From: Mucilaginibacter myungsuensis
Lineage (GTDB): Bacteria > Bacteroidota > Bacteroidia > Sphingobacteriales > Sphingobacteriaceae
Assembly: GCF_015222005.1 (NCBI RefSeq)
Contig: NZ_JADFFL010000002.1
Span: forward strand, 682,001 to 746,000
Reading direction: 5' to 3'
DNA length: 64,000 nucleotides
In this document: positions 52,681 through 60,196 of the stretch, one piece after another
How positions within the stretch are numbered: position 1 is the first letter of the stretch
Layout of the letters: each line of letters opens with the position of its first letter
Translations under genes and position numbers: made by a program
Notes under the pieces: model-generated
What the model was told of the DNA's origin: nothing
Database searches by the model: none
Seen by the model: only the letters and a program-made list of their open reading frames with translations

Positions 52681-55269
52681 TTACGAATTTATTTCGTCCA
52701 ATCGTTTCTGAAAAATATCGGCTAAAACTTTGGCGTTACTCTCGTCAAACATCTCTTTATGGTCGCCCGGCACTACGTGTACCTGCACCCCGTCCAACGC
52801 GTAGGGTTTCCAGCCCAGGGTCTTGCGGTCATCCACATAGTAAAAACGGCGCTTGGCACGGTAGATATCTACCTTAACATGATATGGCTTTAATACGTAA
52901 TTGTAATATGCCGTGTTCAATTTTACGGCTATAGCGTGCATAAAATCGGGCATGTGCTCGCGATCGTAATGTTTAATAATACCGATCTTGTTCAGCCATA
53001 TCTTAAAGCGCGCGGTATTGTTCACCCGTAAAAACTTGATCAGCTCTACCGGCTCATCAAAAATGGTACGGATACGGTGGAAGAACTTGCCGAACTGACG
53101 GCCTATCTTCACACCCAGTTTTTTACTCATGGGATAGCGATGAGTGGGCAACTGCACATTGGTATCGAACATGGCCAGCAGGCGCACATCCTTACCCATC
53201 TCCTTCAGCTGTTTCACCATCTCGAAACCGATGTATCCACCGAACGAATATCCCGCAAAGGCATATGGACCAACAGGATCGTTACGTAGCACTTCAGAAA
53301 TATAAAAGGCAGCGATTTCCTCCATCGTCGCGGGCACTTCCATAGTGCCATCCAAACCGATAGATTGTATGCCGAACACCGGCTGATCTGCCGATAATTG
53401 CGACACCATATGGTTAACATTGAACAGGTTCAGCCCGATACCGTGGATGATGTAGACCGGGATCTTTTTGCCGCCGGGTTTCAGCGGCACTAAGGTTTTA
53501 TACTGCGCATGCAGACCAGGCTCGTCTATCAGCGATGCCAGATCCTTAATGGTAGGGTGGCTTAACAGGGTAGATATGGGCAAACGTTTGCCGAACAACT
53601 TCTCTATCCGCACCATAATGCTTACGCCAAGCAGGGAGTTGATCCCGAGCTCGCAAAGCTTATCGTTAACGCCGATCTTGTCCACATCAATGTGTTGAGC
53701 GGCTATTTCGGTCAGTTTTTGCTCGGTTTTTGTGCTGGCTTCCTGGTATTCGTCGGATACGTACTTGTTCATCACCGGCTCGGGTAACGAACCTCGGTCC
53801 GTTTTACCGTTCGGCATCAGCGGGATAGCGCCAATGATCATGTAGGCATGCGGCACCATGTATTCGGGCAGTTGCTCTAACAAGCGGCCCTTCCAACGGT
53901 TAATAGCAGCTGCCTCGTCGGTAATGCTATCCATATCCTCGGGCACAACATACGCCACCAGGTGCAATTGATCGTGGGTATCTTTATGCAGGATGATAAG
54001 TGCCTGCTTAACGTCGTCATTCTGCTTTAGCTGATACTCTATCTCCTCGGTCTCTATACGGTAACCCCGTATCTTGATCTGATGGTCGATACGGCCCAGG
54101 CACAATATCTCGCCGTTAGGCAGCAGTTTACCCAGATCGCCCGACTTATACATCATTTTGCCCGGCGTGGTCGAAATATGATCGGTAATGAACCTTTCTT
54201 CGGTCAGCTCGGGTTTGTTAATGTAACCCACGGCTACACCATCGCCGCCAATGTATATCTCGCCAACCTCGCCGGGGATCACCGGTTTCAGTTGCTCATC
54301 TAAAATGTAAACGTCGGTATTGTCTATCGGGTGGCCAATGGTGATCACCTCATCATCCATACCAACTTTTTTAATGATGGAATAGATGGTGGTCTCGGTA
54401 GGGCCATACATATTCCAAAGCTCGTTACAGCGCACTACCAGTTTTTGGGCCAGATCTTTGGTCATGGCCTCGCCGCCGCAAAATATTTTGATCGGTAAGC
54501 GTTGCAACCAACCCACTTCCAACATGGTGCGCCACATGAACGGCGTGCCCTGCATAATGGTAATGCCTTCGGCAATGGCTATCTCTAACAAAGCACGACC
54601 ATCTTTTACCAACTCGGCATCGGCTATCACCAGCTGACCGCCTGTGATCAGCGGCAGGTAAACTTCCAGCTCGGCAATGTCGAAAGAGATGGTGGTGGTA
54701 TGCAGCATCACGTCGTCGGCCGTCATACCCGGCTCTTTTTGTACGCTTTGCAGCAGGTTGACCAGGCCGCTATGCTTCACCTCTACACCCTTAGGATTAC
54801 CGGTAGAACCCGAAGTGTACAGGATGTAAGCGATGGTATCCTCGGTAACCAGCGTAGGGAAACTGCTTGCATCCTGTGAAGGTGCAGCTTTCAGCGCTTC
54901 TTCCAAACAGATCACTTTGTAGCTGTCCAGATAAAGCGGTTTATATTCTTTCAGCGTGATGATGGCCTTAACGGCAGCATCATCCAGCATATATTTAATG
55001 CGGCCTACCGGGAATTTGATATCTAAAGGCAAATAGGTTGCGCCGGCCTTTATTACGGCCAGCAGCAAGATCACCATCTCTGGCGAACGGCTTACAGCTA
55101 CCGCAACGTTATCGCCGGGTTTGATACCCTGGGCAATAAGATAGCGGGCCAGCTGGTTAGACAGTTCGTTCACCGTCTGATAGTTAACCACCCGGCCATT
55201 ATGCCTGATGGCCGGCTTTAACGGGGTGGCTACACACCGATCTTCTATCAACTTATCTACAGTGATCAT
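52681..55269 (-). CDS. Single-module non-ribosomal peptide synthetase (A-PCP-TE)
   Basis: An 862-residue protein. The adenylation domain (1-495) has YTSGSTGNPKG (151-161), FDIAELEVY (196-204), NMYGPTETTI (286-295), YKSGDL (374-379), IRGYRIE (400-406) and the catalytic Lys of NGKTDRG (489). A carrier domain (~510-582) holds the phosphopantetheine Ser in LGINSLLG (Ser545). A type I thioesterase domain (~590-862) has GYSFGG (Ser675) and PGDHKEM. There is no condensation domain, so it activates one amino acid and releases it by hydrolysis, esterification or oligomerisation. I did not predict the amino acid. Confidence 0.94.
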   Translation of the reverse strand: MITVDKLIEDRCVATPLKPAIRHNGRVVNYQTVNELSNQLARYLIAQGIKPGDNVAVAVSRSPEMVILLLAVIKAGATYLPLDIKFPVGRIKYMLDDAAVKAIITLKEYKPLYLDSYKVICLEEALKAAPSQDASSFPTLVTEDTIAYILYTSGSTGNPKGVEVKHSGLVNLLQSVQKEPGMTADDVMLHTTTISFDIAELEVYLPLITGGQLVIADAELVKDGRALLEIAIAEGITIMQGTPFMWRTMLEVGWLQRLPIKIFCGGEAMTKDLAQKLVVRCNELWNMYGPTETTIYSIIKKVGMDDEVITIGHPIDNTDVYILDEQLKPVIPGEVGEIYIGGDGVAVGYINKPELTEERFITDHISTTPGKMMYKSGDLGKLLPNGEILCLGRIDHQIKIRGYRIETEEIEYQLKQNDDVKQALIILHKDTHDQLHLVAYVVPEDMDSITDEAAAINRWKGRLLEQLPEYMVPHAYMIIGAIPLMPNGKTDRGSLPEPVMNKYVSDEYQEASTKTEQKLTEIAAQHIDVDKIGVNDKLCELGINSLLGVSIMVRIEKLFGKRLPISTLLSHPTIKDLASLIDEPGLHAQYKTLVPLKPGGKKIPVYIIHGIGLNLFNVNHMVSQLSADQPVFGIQSIGLDGTMEVPATMEEIAAFYISEVLRNDPVGPYAFAGYSFGGYIGFEMVKQLKEMGKDVRLLAMFDTNVQLPTHRYPMSKKLGVKIGRQFGKFFHRIRTIFDEPVELIKFLRVNNTARFKIWLNKIGIIKHYDREHMPDFMHAIAVKLNTAYYNYVLKPYHVKVDIYRAKRRFYYVDDRKTLGWKPYALDGVQVHVVPGDHKEMFDESNAKVLADIFQKRLDEINS

Positions 55270-55327
55270 TCAGGAATTACCTTTCATGTTTTGTTGAGGG
55301 TCACAACTACGCTCCAAATGCTTAAAA

Positions 55328-55354
55328 ATAATAATTTTTGATCAAAATTATTAT
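55328..55354. promoter_or_regulatory. 27-bp palindrome upstream of the NRPS operon
   Basis: Arms ATAATAATTT and AAATTATTAT are perfect over 10 bases, with a TTGATCA centre that is itself nearly symmetric. It lies 59 bases upstream of the NRPS ATG, the place expected for an operator. Confidence 0.5.
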
Positions 55355-55416
55355 CCCCGGATGTTGGTAGTGCAAACTATGCAAAAATGCTTGTTTTTAT
55401 ATGATATACGCAAAAC

Positions 55417-57006
55417 TTATTGCAGGGTTATCTCAATAGTAATGTTTATTTGATCTAGAAAATAAGTATCGTGCGATATTACTAACAGCGTTCCGCGGTA
55501 TTCGTTTATGGCCGAGGTCAATATCCCGATGTTTTGCAGATCCAGGTTATTGGTCGGCTCGTCTAAAATAATTACATCCGGCGCCTGGCTCTGTATGGCC
55601 AACGAACACAGGATCAGCCGCATCTTTTCGCCCCCGCTTAAGGACCTGCAAGGCTTATCCAGATCATCCGTCCCGAACAGGAACCTATCCAACCGAATGC
55701 GGATATCGTGCTCCTGCAATGCCCCCAAATTAAATTTTTGCGCTTGCTGATATACGGTCAGTGTATCATCGATTAACGAATAGTCCTGATCGATGTAAAT
55801 GGCATTGGCGATAACGCTGTTCAACGTGCCTGATGTCGGCACGATCTGCCCTAAGATCAATTTGATCAACGTAGTTTTCCCCGAACCATTTTGCCCTCTG
55901 ATGGCTACTCTTTCTCCGCTCCTGATCTGAAAATTTAACGGTTGATGCCAGAGCTCAGCATCGTGATAGCGGAAGTTTATCCCCTCAGCATCCACCAATA
56001 TCTTCCCCTTGTGCAGCGATGAATTATCAAGATCCATCTTCATTTTATCAACGGCGGGCTGCTCTTTGCGTAAAGTCGATAACTTACCGGCGATAGACCC
56101 CGTTTTTTCGGCATGCACCCCGGCCAGCTTCGAGCTGCTGTTCTCGGCCTTGTTGCGCATGGTGTTCATCATGATCTTGGGCATGCCGGCCTTTTCCTGT
56201 TTCTTTTTGCCGCGGGCATCCAGCTTTTGCTGTCGCTCGGCGCTCTCGCGGGCTACCTCTTTGGCTTTGCGCAGGGCTTTTTCTTTGCTGCGGATATCAT
56301 CCTCTAGAGCGCCGGCCTCTATCAATTTTTGTTCGGCATAAAACTCGTAATTGCCACCGTAAGTGGTAATGCCACGATGGCTTAACTGACACACAGTATC
56401 CAGCATATTGAGCAAGGCACGGTCATGACTGACGACGACCAAAGTATGCCTTGTGGATGAAATATATTTGTACAGCAACTCCCGCCCGGCAACATCCAAA
56501 TGGTTGCTCGGCTCGTCTAATAGTACCGCTTCGGGCTGGTGGATGTGGATGCCCGCTAAAAACACTTTGGTCTTTTGTCCGCCGCTTAGGGATGCCATGG
56601 GCGTGTTAAGGTCGATATCGCCCAAGCCCCAAAGCGCGAAGGCTTCGGCACAGCGTTGTTCTATTTCCCAATCATCGTCCAGCGTCGACATGTTATCGTC
56701 GGTAACGTTACCCGCTAAAATTTGGGCAAGGGCGGTCAGCTTGGCATCTATCTGCAAAGCTTGCGCAACGGTCACATCATTAAATTGCCCTAAGATCTGT
56801 GGAACATAATAAGGCTTCGGCTCCGCTTTTACCGAACCACTTGTCGGCTGCAACTCTCCGCCCAATAATTTCAATAATGTAGATTTGCCGGTACCATTGT
56901 TACCTACCAACGCAATTTTTTGGTGCTTGTTTACTGTAAGATTAATGCCCGCAAAAAGGACATCTTTATTTGGATGGGCATAGTGCAGCCCCTGTATCAT
57001 CAACAT
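55417..57006 (-). CDS. ABC-F family ATP-binding protein
   Basis: A 529-residue soluble protein with two ABC domains and no membrane part. Domain 1 has LVGNNGTGKSTLLKLLGG (about residues 34-51), LSGGQKTKVFLAGI and LLDEPSNHLD; domain 2 has IRGQNGSGKTTLIKLILG, LSGGEKMRLILCSLA and ILDEPTNNLD. The linker between them is rich in Lys and Glu (SKEKALRKAKEVARESAERQQK), as in ribosome-binding ABC-F proteins. Members rescue stalled ribosomes or protect them from antibiotics; which applies here is not clear. A structured leader precedes it. Confidence 0.93.
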   Translation of the reverse strand: MLMIQGLHYAHPNKDVLFAGINLTVNKHQKIALVGNNGTGKSTLLKLLGGELQPTSGSVKAEPKPYYVPQILGQFNDVTVAQALQIDAKLTALAQILAGNVTDDNMSTLDDDWEIEQRCAEAFALWGLGDIDLNTPMASLSGGQKTKVFLAGIHIHQPEAVLLDEPSNHLDVAGRELLYKYISSTRHTLVVVSHDRALLNMLDTVCQLSHRGITTYGGNYEFYAEQKLIEAGALEDDIRSKEKALRKAKEVARESAERQQKLDARGKKKQEKAGMPKIMMNTMRNKAENSSSKLAGVHAEKTGSIAGKLSTLRKEQPAVDKMKMDLDNSSLHKGKILVDAEGINFRYHDAELWHQPLNFQIRSGERVAIRGQNGSGKTTLIKLILGQIVPTSGTLNSVIANAIYIDQDYSLIDDTLTVYQQAQKFNLGALQEHDIRIRLDRFLFGTDDLDKPCRSLSGGEKMRLILCSLAIQSQAPDVIILDEPTNNLDLQNIGILTSAINEYRGTLLVISHDTYFLDQINITIEITLQ

Positions 57007-57010
57007 AAAA

Positions 57011-57086
57011 TAATTTCTTTAAAAGGTGGATACTGATGGCCGTGAGATGGTGGCCCTGGGTTATATCGTCTTTCGGAAAGAAATTA
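57011..57086 (-). promoter_or_regulatory. Structured leader of the ABC-F gene, possible attenuator
   Basis: TAATTTCTTT (57011-57020) and AAAGAAATTA (57077-57086) are perfect 10-base inverted arms. On the transcript the second arm covers the region just upstream of the ATG. A competing short stem CTTT-CGG-AAAG (57070-57080 region) uses the same bases, so two structures exclude each other. Ribosome-mediated attenuation of ABC-F genes is known in other bacteria; here it is inference. Confidence 0.4.
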
Positions 57087-57120
57087 AGAATTACATAAAA
57101 TGTTATTGATGTTGACGGTG

Positions 57121-57150
57121 CAAAGATAAGGATGTTACGTTAAAATCAAA
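57121..57150 (-). promoter_or_regulatory. Promoter of the ABC-F gene
   Basis: On the complement TTTG (57150-57147), an 18-base spacer and a perfect -7 TATCTTTG (57128-57121). The leader to the ATG is about 107 bases. Confidence 0.6.
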
Positions 57151-57179
57151 AAAGCCGCCGCCAATAAGTGGCAGCGGCT
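57148..57179 (-). terminator. Rho-independent terminator after blaR1-like gene
   Basis: On the complement AGCCGCTGCC pairs with GGCGGCGGCT (one G-U), 7-base loop, then TTTTTTGATTTT. It sits 20 bases past the stop and overlaps the ABC-F promoter. Confidence 0.85.
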
Positions 57180-57198
57180 GATCAAGGTTTATAAAAGG

Positions 57199-59271
57199 TT
57201 ATTGTGGCTTCTTTTTTCCGTTTGTTTTAGGCTTGGTCTGTTTGCCTGTAAGATCATCAGGCGTTACATCTTTGCCTGTGCCCTGAACGCTTTTTACATA
57301 GCTTGCTGTAACATCGCTCGACTGTAAAGATAGTACTGCATCCGGCGACAGGTATGGATATTTGATATCCATAAAGCTTTTGATATAACTTGCGGTAACA
57401 TCGGCTACGTTAAAGGATATCATCGTTTCGGGCGATGTGTATTTGTAACCGATGTCTATAAAGCTTTTTACAAAACTCGCTGTTATATCGGCCGTGTTGA
57501 AAGATATCATGGTCTCCGGCGACAGGTAAGGGTAGTTGATATCCTTAAAGCTCCTCACAAAGCTTGCGCTGATGTCGGCCGTGTTAAATGATATCATGGT
57601 CTCCGGCGATAGGTAAGCGTAGTTGATATCCTTGAAACTTCTTATAAAACTGGCGCTGATATCGGCTGTATTAAAAGATATCATGGTCTCCGGCGACAGG
57701 TAAGCATAGTTGATATCTTTAAAGCTCCTTACAAAACTCGCGCTGATGTCGACCGTGTTGAAAGATATCATGGTCTCGGGCGAGATGTACTGATAGCCGA
57801 TATCCTTAAAACTCCTTACAAAACTTGCGCTGATGTCGACCGTGTTAAAAGATATCATGGTTTCGGGCGAGATGTACTGGTAGCCGATATCTATAAAGCT
57901 TTTCACATAAACGGCCGAAATATCAACGCTGTTAAAAGACAGCATGGTTTCGGGCGATAGATACTTATAACCGATATCCATAAAGCTTTTCACATAAACC
58001 GCCGAGATGTCAGCAGCGTAGAACGAACGCATGGTCTCTAACGAGGTGTAACTGTAGCCGATATCTTTAAAGCTTTTAATATAGACAGCGGTAATGCCCT
58101 CGCTGTTCATGGCCGCAAGCACTTGCGGGGTCGGGGCCTCGTTGGCAGTTTTCTGTTCCTCGGTCTCGGTGCTTGGCTTGCCAAATTTTACCGAATAGTT
58201 TTTGCCCTTAAGCTTAATGGTGGTGTCTTTAGTAGCTGTGTAAGTTTTTCCGTTAACCTCAAAGCTGAACTTGTTTTTAGCGGTCGGCTGTTGTGGCTTG
58301 GCTAATGCGGCCTGGATAGGCTTGTTAAAAATGCAAAGCAATAGTACAAGGAAAGGCACCAGCATCAGGTATTTCCAAATGTTATGCACGTTAGATCGTT
58401 TGCTGTTCATCATCATGATACGTCGTTTTAAAAGTGATTGGTTATAGTTTGTTGTAATACGCATGGATAGGTTAGGTACGGCCACTTTTACCAAACTCAT
58501 TTGATAAGCCTCGGGCTCTACCTGATGGTTATGGATCACCGAGTCGTCGGTCAGGAATTCCAGGTTGCTTTCTATCTCCTTACGGTACAGCCAGGCAAAT
58601 GGGTTGAACCATTGTACCACCAGCATCAGTTCGGCCAGGATCAGGTCTACACTGTGGCCTTGCTTAATGTGCACCTTCTCGTGCATTAAGATCTGGTTGT
58701 AGGTGTCCCAATCGTACTTGGCCGGGTTGATAAAAATGGTATTGCCGAAAGAGCAAGGGGCTTTATCACCATCCAGCTCCACAATGCGGTAGATGCCGTC
58801 CTGAATAAATGGCCTTTTATAGGCTTGATACAACAGCGCGATCAGCTGGATCAAAAAGTTAAGCCCGAACGCCGCCACACCGAACCAATAGATCCACACC
58901 ACCCATTTAATGATCTGCTCGCGGTTAAGGGCATCAGCCTTTGTAGCTACCGGTGTTGCGCCCGACAACTTAGCCTGGTCGGGTTTGGTTGGCACATAAT
59001 AAACAGTTTCGGTAGTTTGTACCGGTGCTTTTGCAGATGTTTTAACATCAGGCTTTGGCGCAACTTTCGGTACATAAGCCTCAATCGTTGGGGTAGCCCT
59101 TAGCGAAAAACGCTCGGCCACCGGGATGAACGGCAGCACAAAGGCCAGCGCCAAACAGCTTAACAAAATGCCGCGGTTGAGTTTATAATAGGTCTCGTTC
59201 TGCAGCAGTAGTTTGTAAAACGACCAGCAGGCTGCAAGTAACAAGGCAAGGTGTAGGCTATAAGGTATCAT
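57199..59271 (-). CDS. M56 family membrane metallopeptidase (BlaR1-like) with 29-residue tandem repeats
   Basis: A 690-residue protein. Four hydrophobic segments (about residues 4-22, 33-50, 120-148, 298-315) surround the zinc protease motif HEKVH (197-201) with the Glu-bearing helix ESNLEFLTDD. In BlaR1/MecR1 proteins this domain cleaves a BlaI-type repressor on signal. Instead of a penicillin-binding sensor, the exported C-terminus (392-665) holds nine full and one partial copy of a 29-residue repeat, consensus ISASFVRSFKDI-Y-YLSPETMISFNTAD. It overlaps the blaI gene by 4 bases. Confidence 0.92.
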   Translation of the reverse strand: MIPYSLHLALLLAACWSFYKLLLQNETYYKLNRGILLSCLALAFVLPFIPVAERFSLRATPTIEAYVPKVAPKPDVKTSAKAPVQTTETVYYVPTKPDQAKLSGATPVATKADALNREQIIKWVVWIYWFGVAAFGLNFLIQLIALLYQAYKRPFIQDGIYRIVELDGDKAPCSFGNTIFINPAKYDWDTYNQILMHEKVHIKQGHSVDLILAELMLVVQWFNPFAWLYRKEIESNLEFLTDDSVIHNHQVEPEAYQMSLVKVAVPNLSMRITTNYNQSLLKRRIMMMNSKRSNVHNIWKYLMLVPFLVLLLCIFNKPIQAALAKPQQPTAKNKFSFEVNGKTYTATKDTTIKLKGKNYSVKFGKPSTETEEQKTANEAPTPQVLAAMNSEGITAVYIKSFKDIGYSYTSLETMRSFYAADISAVYVKSFMDIGYKYLSPETMLSFNSVDISAVYVKSFIDIGYQYISPETMISFNTVDISASFVRSFKDIGYQYISPETMISFNTVDISASFVRSFKDINYAYLSPETMISFNTADISASFIRSFKDINYAYLSPETMISFNTADISASFVRSFKDINYPYLSPETMISFNTADITASFVKSFIDIGYKYTSPETMISFNVADVTASYIKSFMDIKYPYLSPDAVLSLQSSDVTASYVKSVQGTGKDVTPDDLTGKQTKPKTNGKKKPQ
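57316..58098 (-). repeat. Nine 87-bp coding tandem repeats in the BlaR1-like gene
   Basis: Units of 87 bases encode 29 residues each; GATATCAT words recur at 87-base steps (for example 57503 and 57590). The middle units (fourth to seventh) are nearly identical at the protein level, while end units have diverged, a sign of recent expansion in the centre. Confidence 0.9.
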
Positions 59272-59630
59272 TGTTTTTTATTTTTAATGATGTCCATGAT
59301 CTGGTTCAGGTCTTGCTCGCTCAGGTTCTCTTCTTTGGCAAAAAAGGCCAGCATGCTAGGGTACGAGTTATCAAAATACTGGCTCACAATGTCCTTCATG
59401 GCGTGTTTTTGATAATCGGCTTTGCTAATGAGCGGGTAGTATTGGTAGATATTGCCAACGGTATCATGACCTAAAAATCCTTTCTCTTCCAGGATCTTGA
59501 TCATAGTGGCAACCGAATTATAATGAGGTTTAGGATCGGGCAGTTCGGGGATGATCTCCTTAATAAAGGCCCGTTCGAGCGTCCAGAATGCCTGCATGAT
59601 CTGCTCTTCGCGCTTGGCTAATTTTTGCAT
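59268..59630 (-). CDS. BlaI/MecI family transcriptional repressor
   Basis: A 120-residue winged-helix protein. The N-terminal DNA-binding part is LAKREEQIMQAFWTLERAFIKEIIPELPDPKPHYNSVATMIKILEEKGFLGHD, and the C-terminal dimerisation helix includes FFAKEENLSEQDLNQIMDIIK. It should repress its own operon by binding the paired palindromes upstream and be cleaved by the M56 partner, whose ATG overlaps its stop. Confidence 0.94.
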   Translation of the reverse strand: MQKLAKREEQIMQAFWTLERAFIKEIIPELPDPKPHYNSVATMIKILEEKGFLGHDTVGNIYQYYPLISKADYQKHAMKDIVSQYFDNSYPSMLAFFAKEENLSEQDLNQIMDIIKNKKQ

Positions 59631-59660
59631 AGGTCTTGATTTGATAAGACCAAGCTACTA

Positions 59661-59693
59661 CTAATCAATTAGGATTGCAACTAATCGATTAGT
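59661..59693. promoter_or_regulatory. Two BlaI-type operator palindromes
   Basis: CTAATCAATTAG (59661-59672) and ACTAATCGATTAGT (59680-59693) share the half-site CTAAT/ATTAG. Their centres are 20 bases apart, two helical turns, 31-63 bases upstream of the repressor ATG, fitting cooperative binding. Confidence 0.7.
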
Positions 59694-59780
59694 ATTTTTA
59701 TTAAAATGCTAATATACAGTGTTTTATTTTATTATTTAGGAAAGCCTCGTTAACGTTAAGAAAACATTTATAGCAAATTA

Positions 59781-59811
59781 TTGATAATGATAATTCCGGT
59801 ATTTATCTTAG
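59781..59811 (+). promoter_or_regulatory. Promoter of the retron
   Basis: TTG (59781-59783), 20-base spacer and TATCTTAG (59804-59811), one mismatch to TAnnTTTG. The predicted start near 59817 coincides with the beginning of the a1 arm of the candidate ncRNA. Confidence 0.5.
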
Positions 59812-59816
59812 CCTTA

Positions 59817-60032
59817 GTTCTTTGACAAATCTTACGTTGACAACGATAATATTTAATGTACCGCAGGGTGCTTCTGTAATGCCCGCCTTGCGGCAAGGCG
59901 GGCAAAGTAATGATTGTATCAACCGGGCTGAAGTTGATCGAAAATGCTCATGGTAGTTGTGGTGATGGTTGCGGCCCCAGAATGGTCTGGGCAAAACGCA
60001 ATTGATCATGAAAAAACGTAAGAGAATGCTCA
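59817..60032 (+). ncRNA. Candidate retron msr-msd RNA
   Basis: Arm a1 TCTTACGTT (59830-59838) is perfectly complementary to a2 AACGTAAGA (60015-60023), extended by TTTGA (59821-59825) against TCAAA (60029-60033). Between them lie a perfect hairpin GCCCGCCTTG-CGG-CAAGGCGGGC (59881-59903), ATCAAC/GTTGAT near 59928, and a stem TTGCG...CGCAA (59969-60001) enclosing GCCCCAG/TCTGGGC. This layout, just upstream of a retron reverse transcriptase and starting at a promoter, fits msr-msd. The branching G and the msr/msd boundary are not resolved. Confidence 0.5.
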
Positions 60033-60196
60033 AAAAGCTTAGAAAGCTTTTTGCAAAGAACAGCAAACAACTTTCGAGAACAGAACGATGGATGTTGAAA
60101 TTACTTATTGTGAAGCTGATAACAAATTATTGGCTAGCAATTTTTTTAAAGTTGCTAACTCGATCATTAATTATTGATGGATACCAAAAGTTCTAA
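60008..60196 (+). CDS. Small basic hydrophobic protein ORF, possible retron-linked gene
   Basis: A 62-codon frame from the ATG at 60008. The first ~28 residues are very basic (MKKRKRMLKKLRKLFAKNSK), followed by hydrophobic stretches (WMLKLLIVKLITNYWLAIFLKLL). It overlaps the reverse transcriptase start by 20 bases, as coupled genes do. It overlaps the a2 arm of the proposed ncRNA, so it may instead be an artefact of a structured RNA; a perfect hairpin CAAAAAGCTT-AGA-AAGCTTTTTG lies inside (60031-60053). If real, a membrane-acting peptide is plausible. Confidence 0.35.
   Translation: MKKRKRMLKKLRKLFAKNSKQLSRTERWMLKLLIVKLITNYWLAIFLKLLTRSLIIDGYQKF

Noticed and set aside
52681..55269. Part of a large siderophore or multi-module NRPS cluster
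   Set aside because: Only one module exists, no condensation, transport or phosphopantetheinyl transferase genes are adjacent, and an ABC-F gene, not an exporter, lies upstream.
57316..58098. CRISPR-like array because of regular spacing
   Set aside because: The 87-bp units are translated in frame as 29-residue repeats of a protein and have no spacer structure.
59881..59903. Hairpin GCCCGCCTTG-CGG-CAAGGCGGGC as a terminator after blaI promoter region
   Set aside because: No T run follows in either direction; it lies inside the candidate retron RNA and is better explained as one of its stems.
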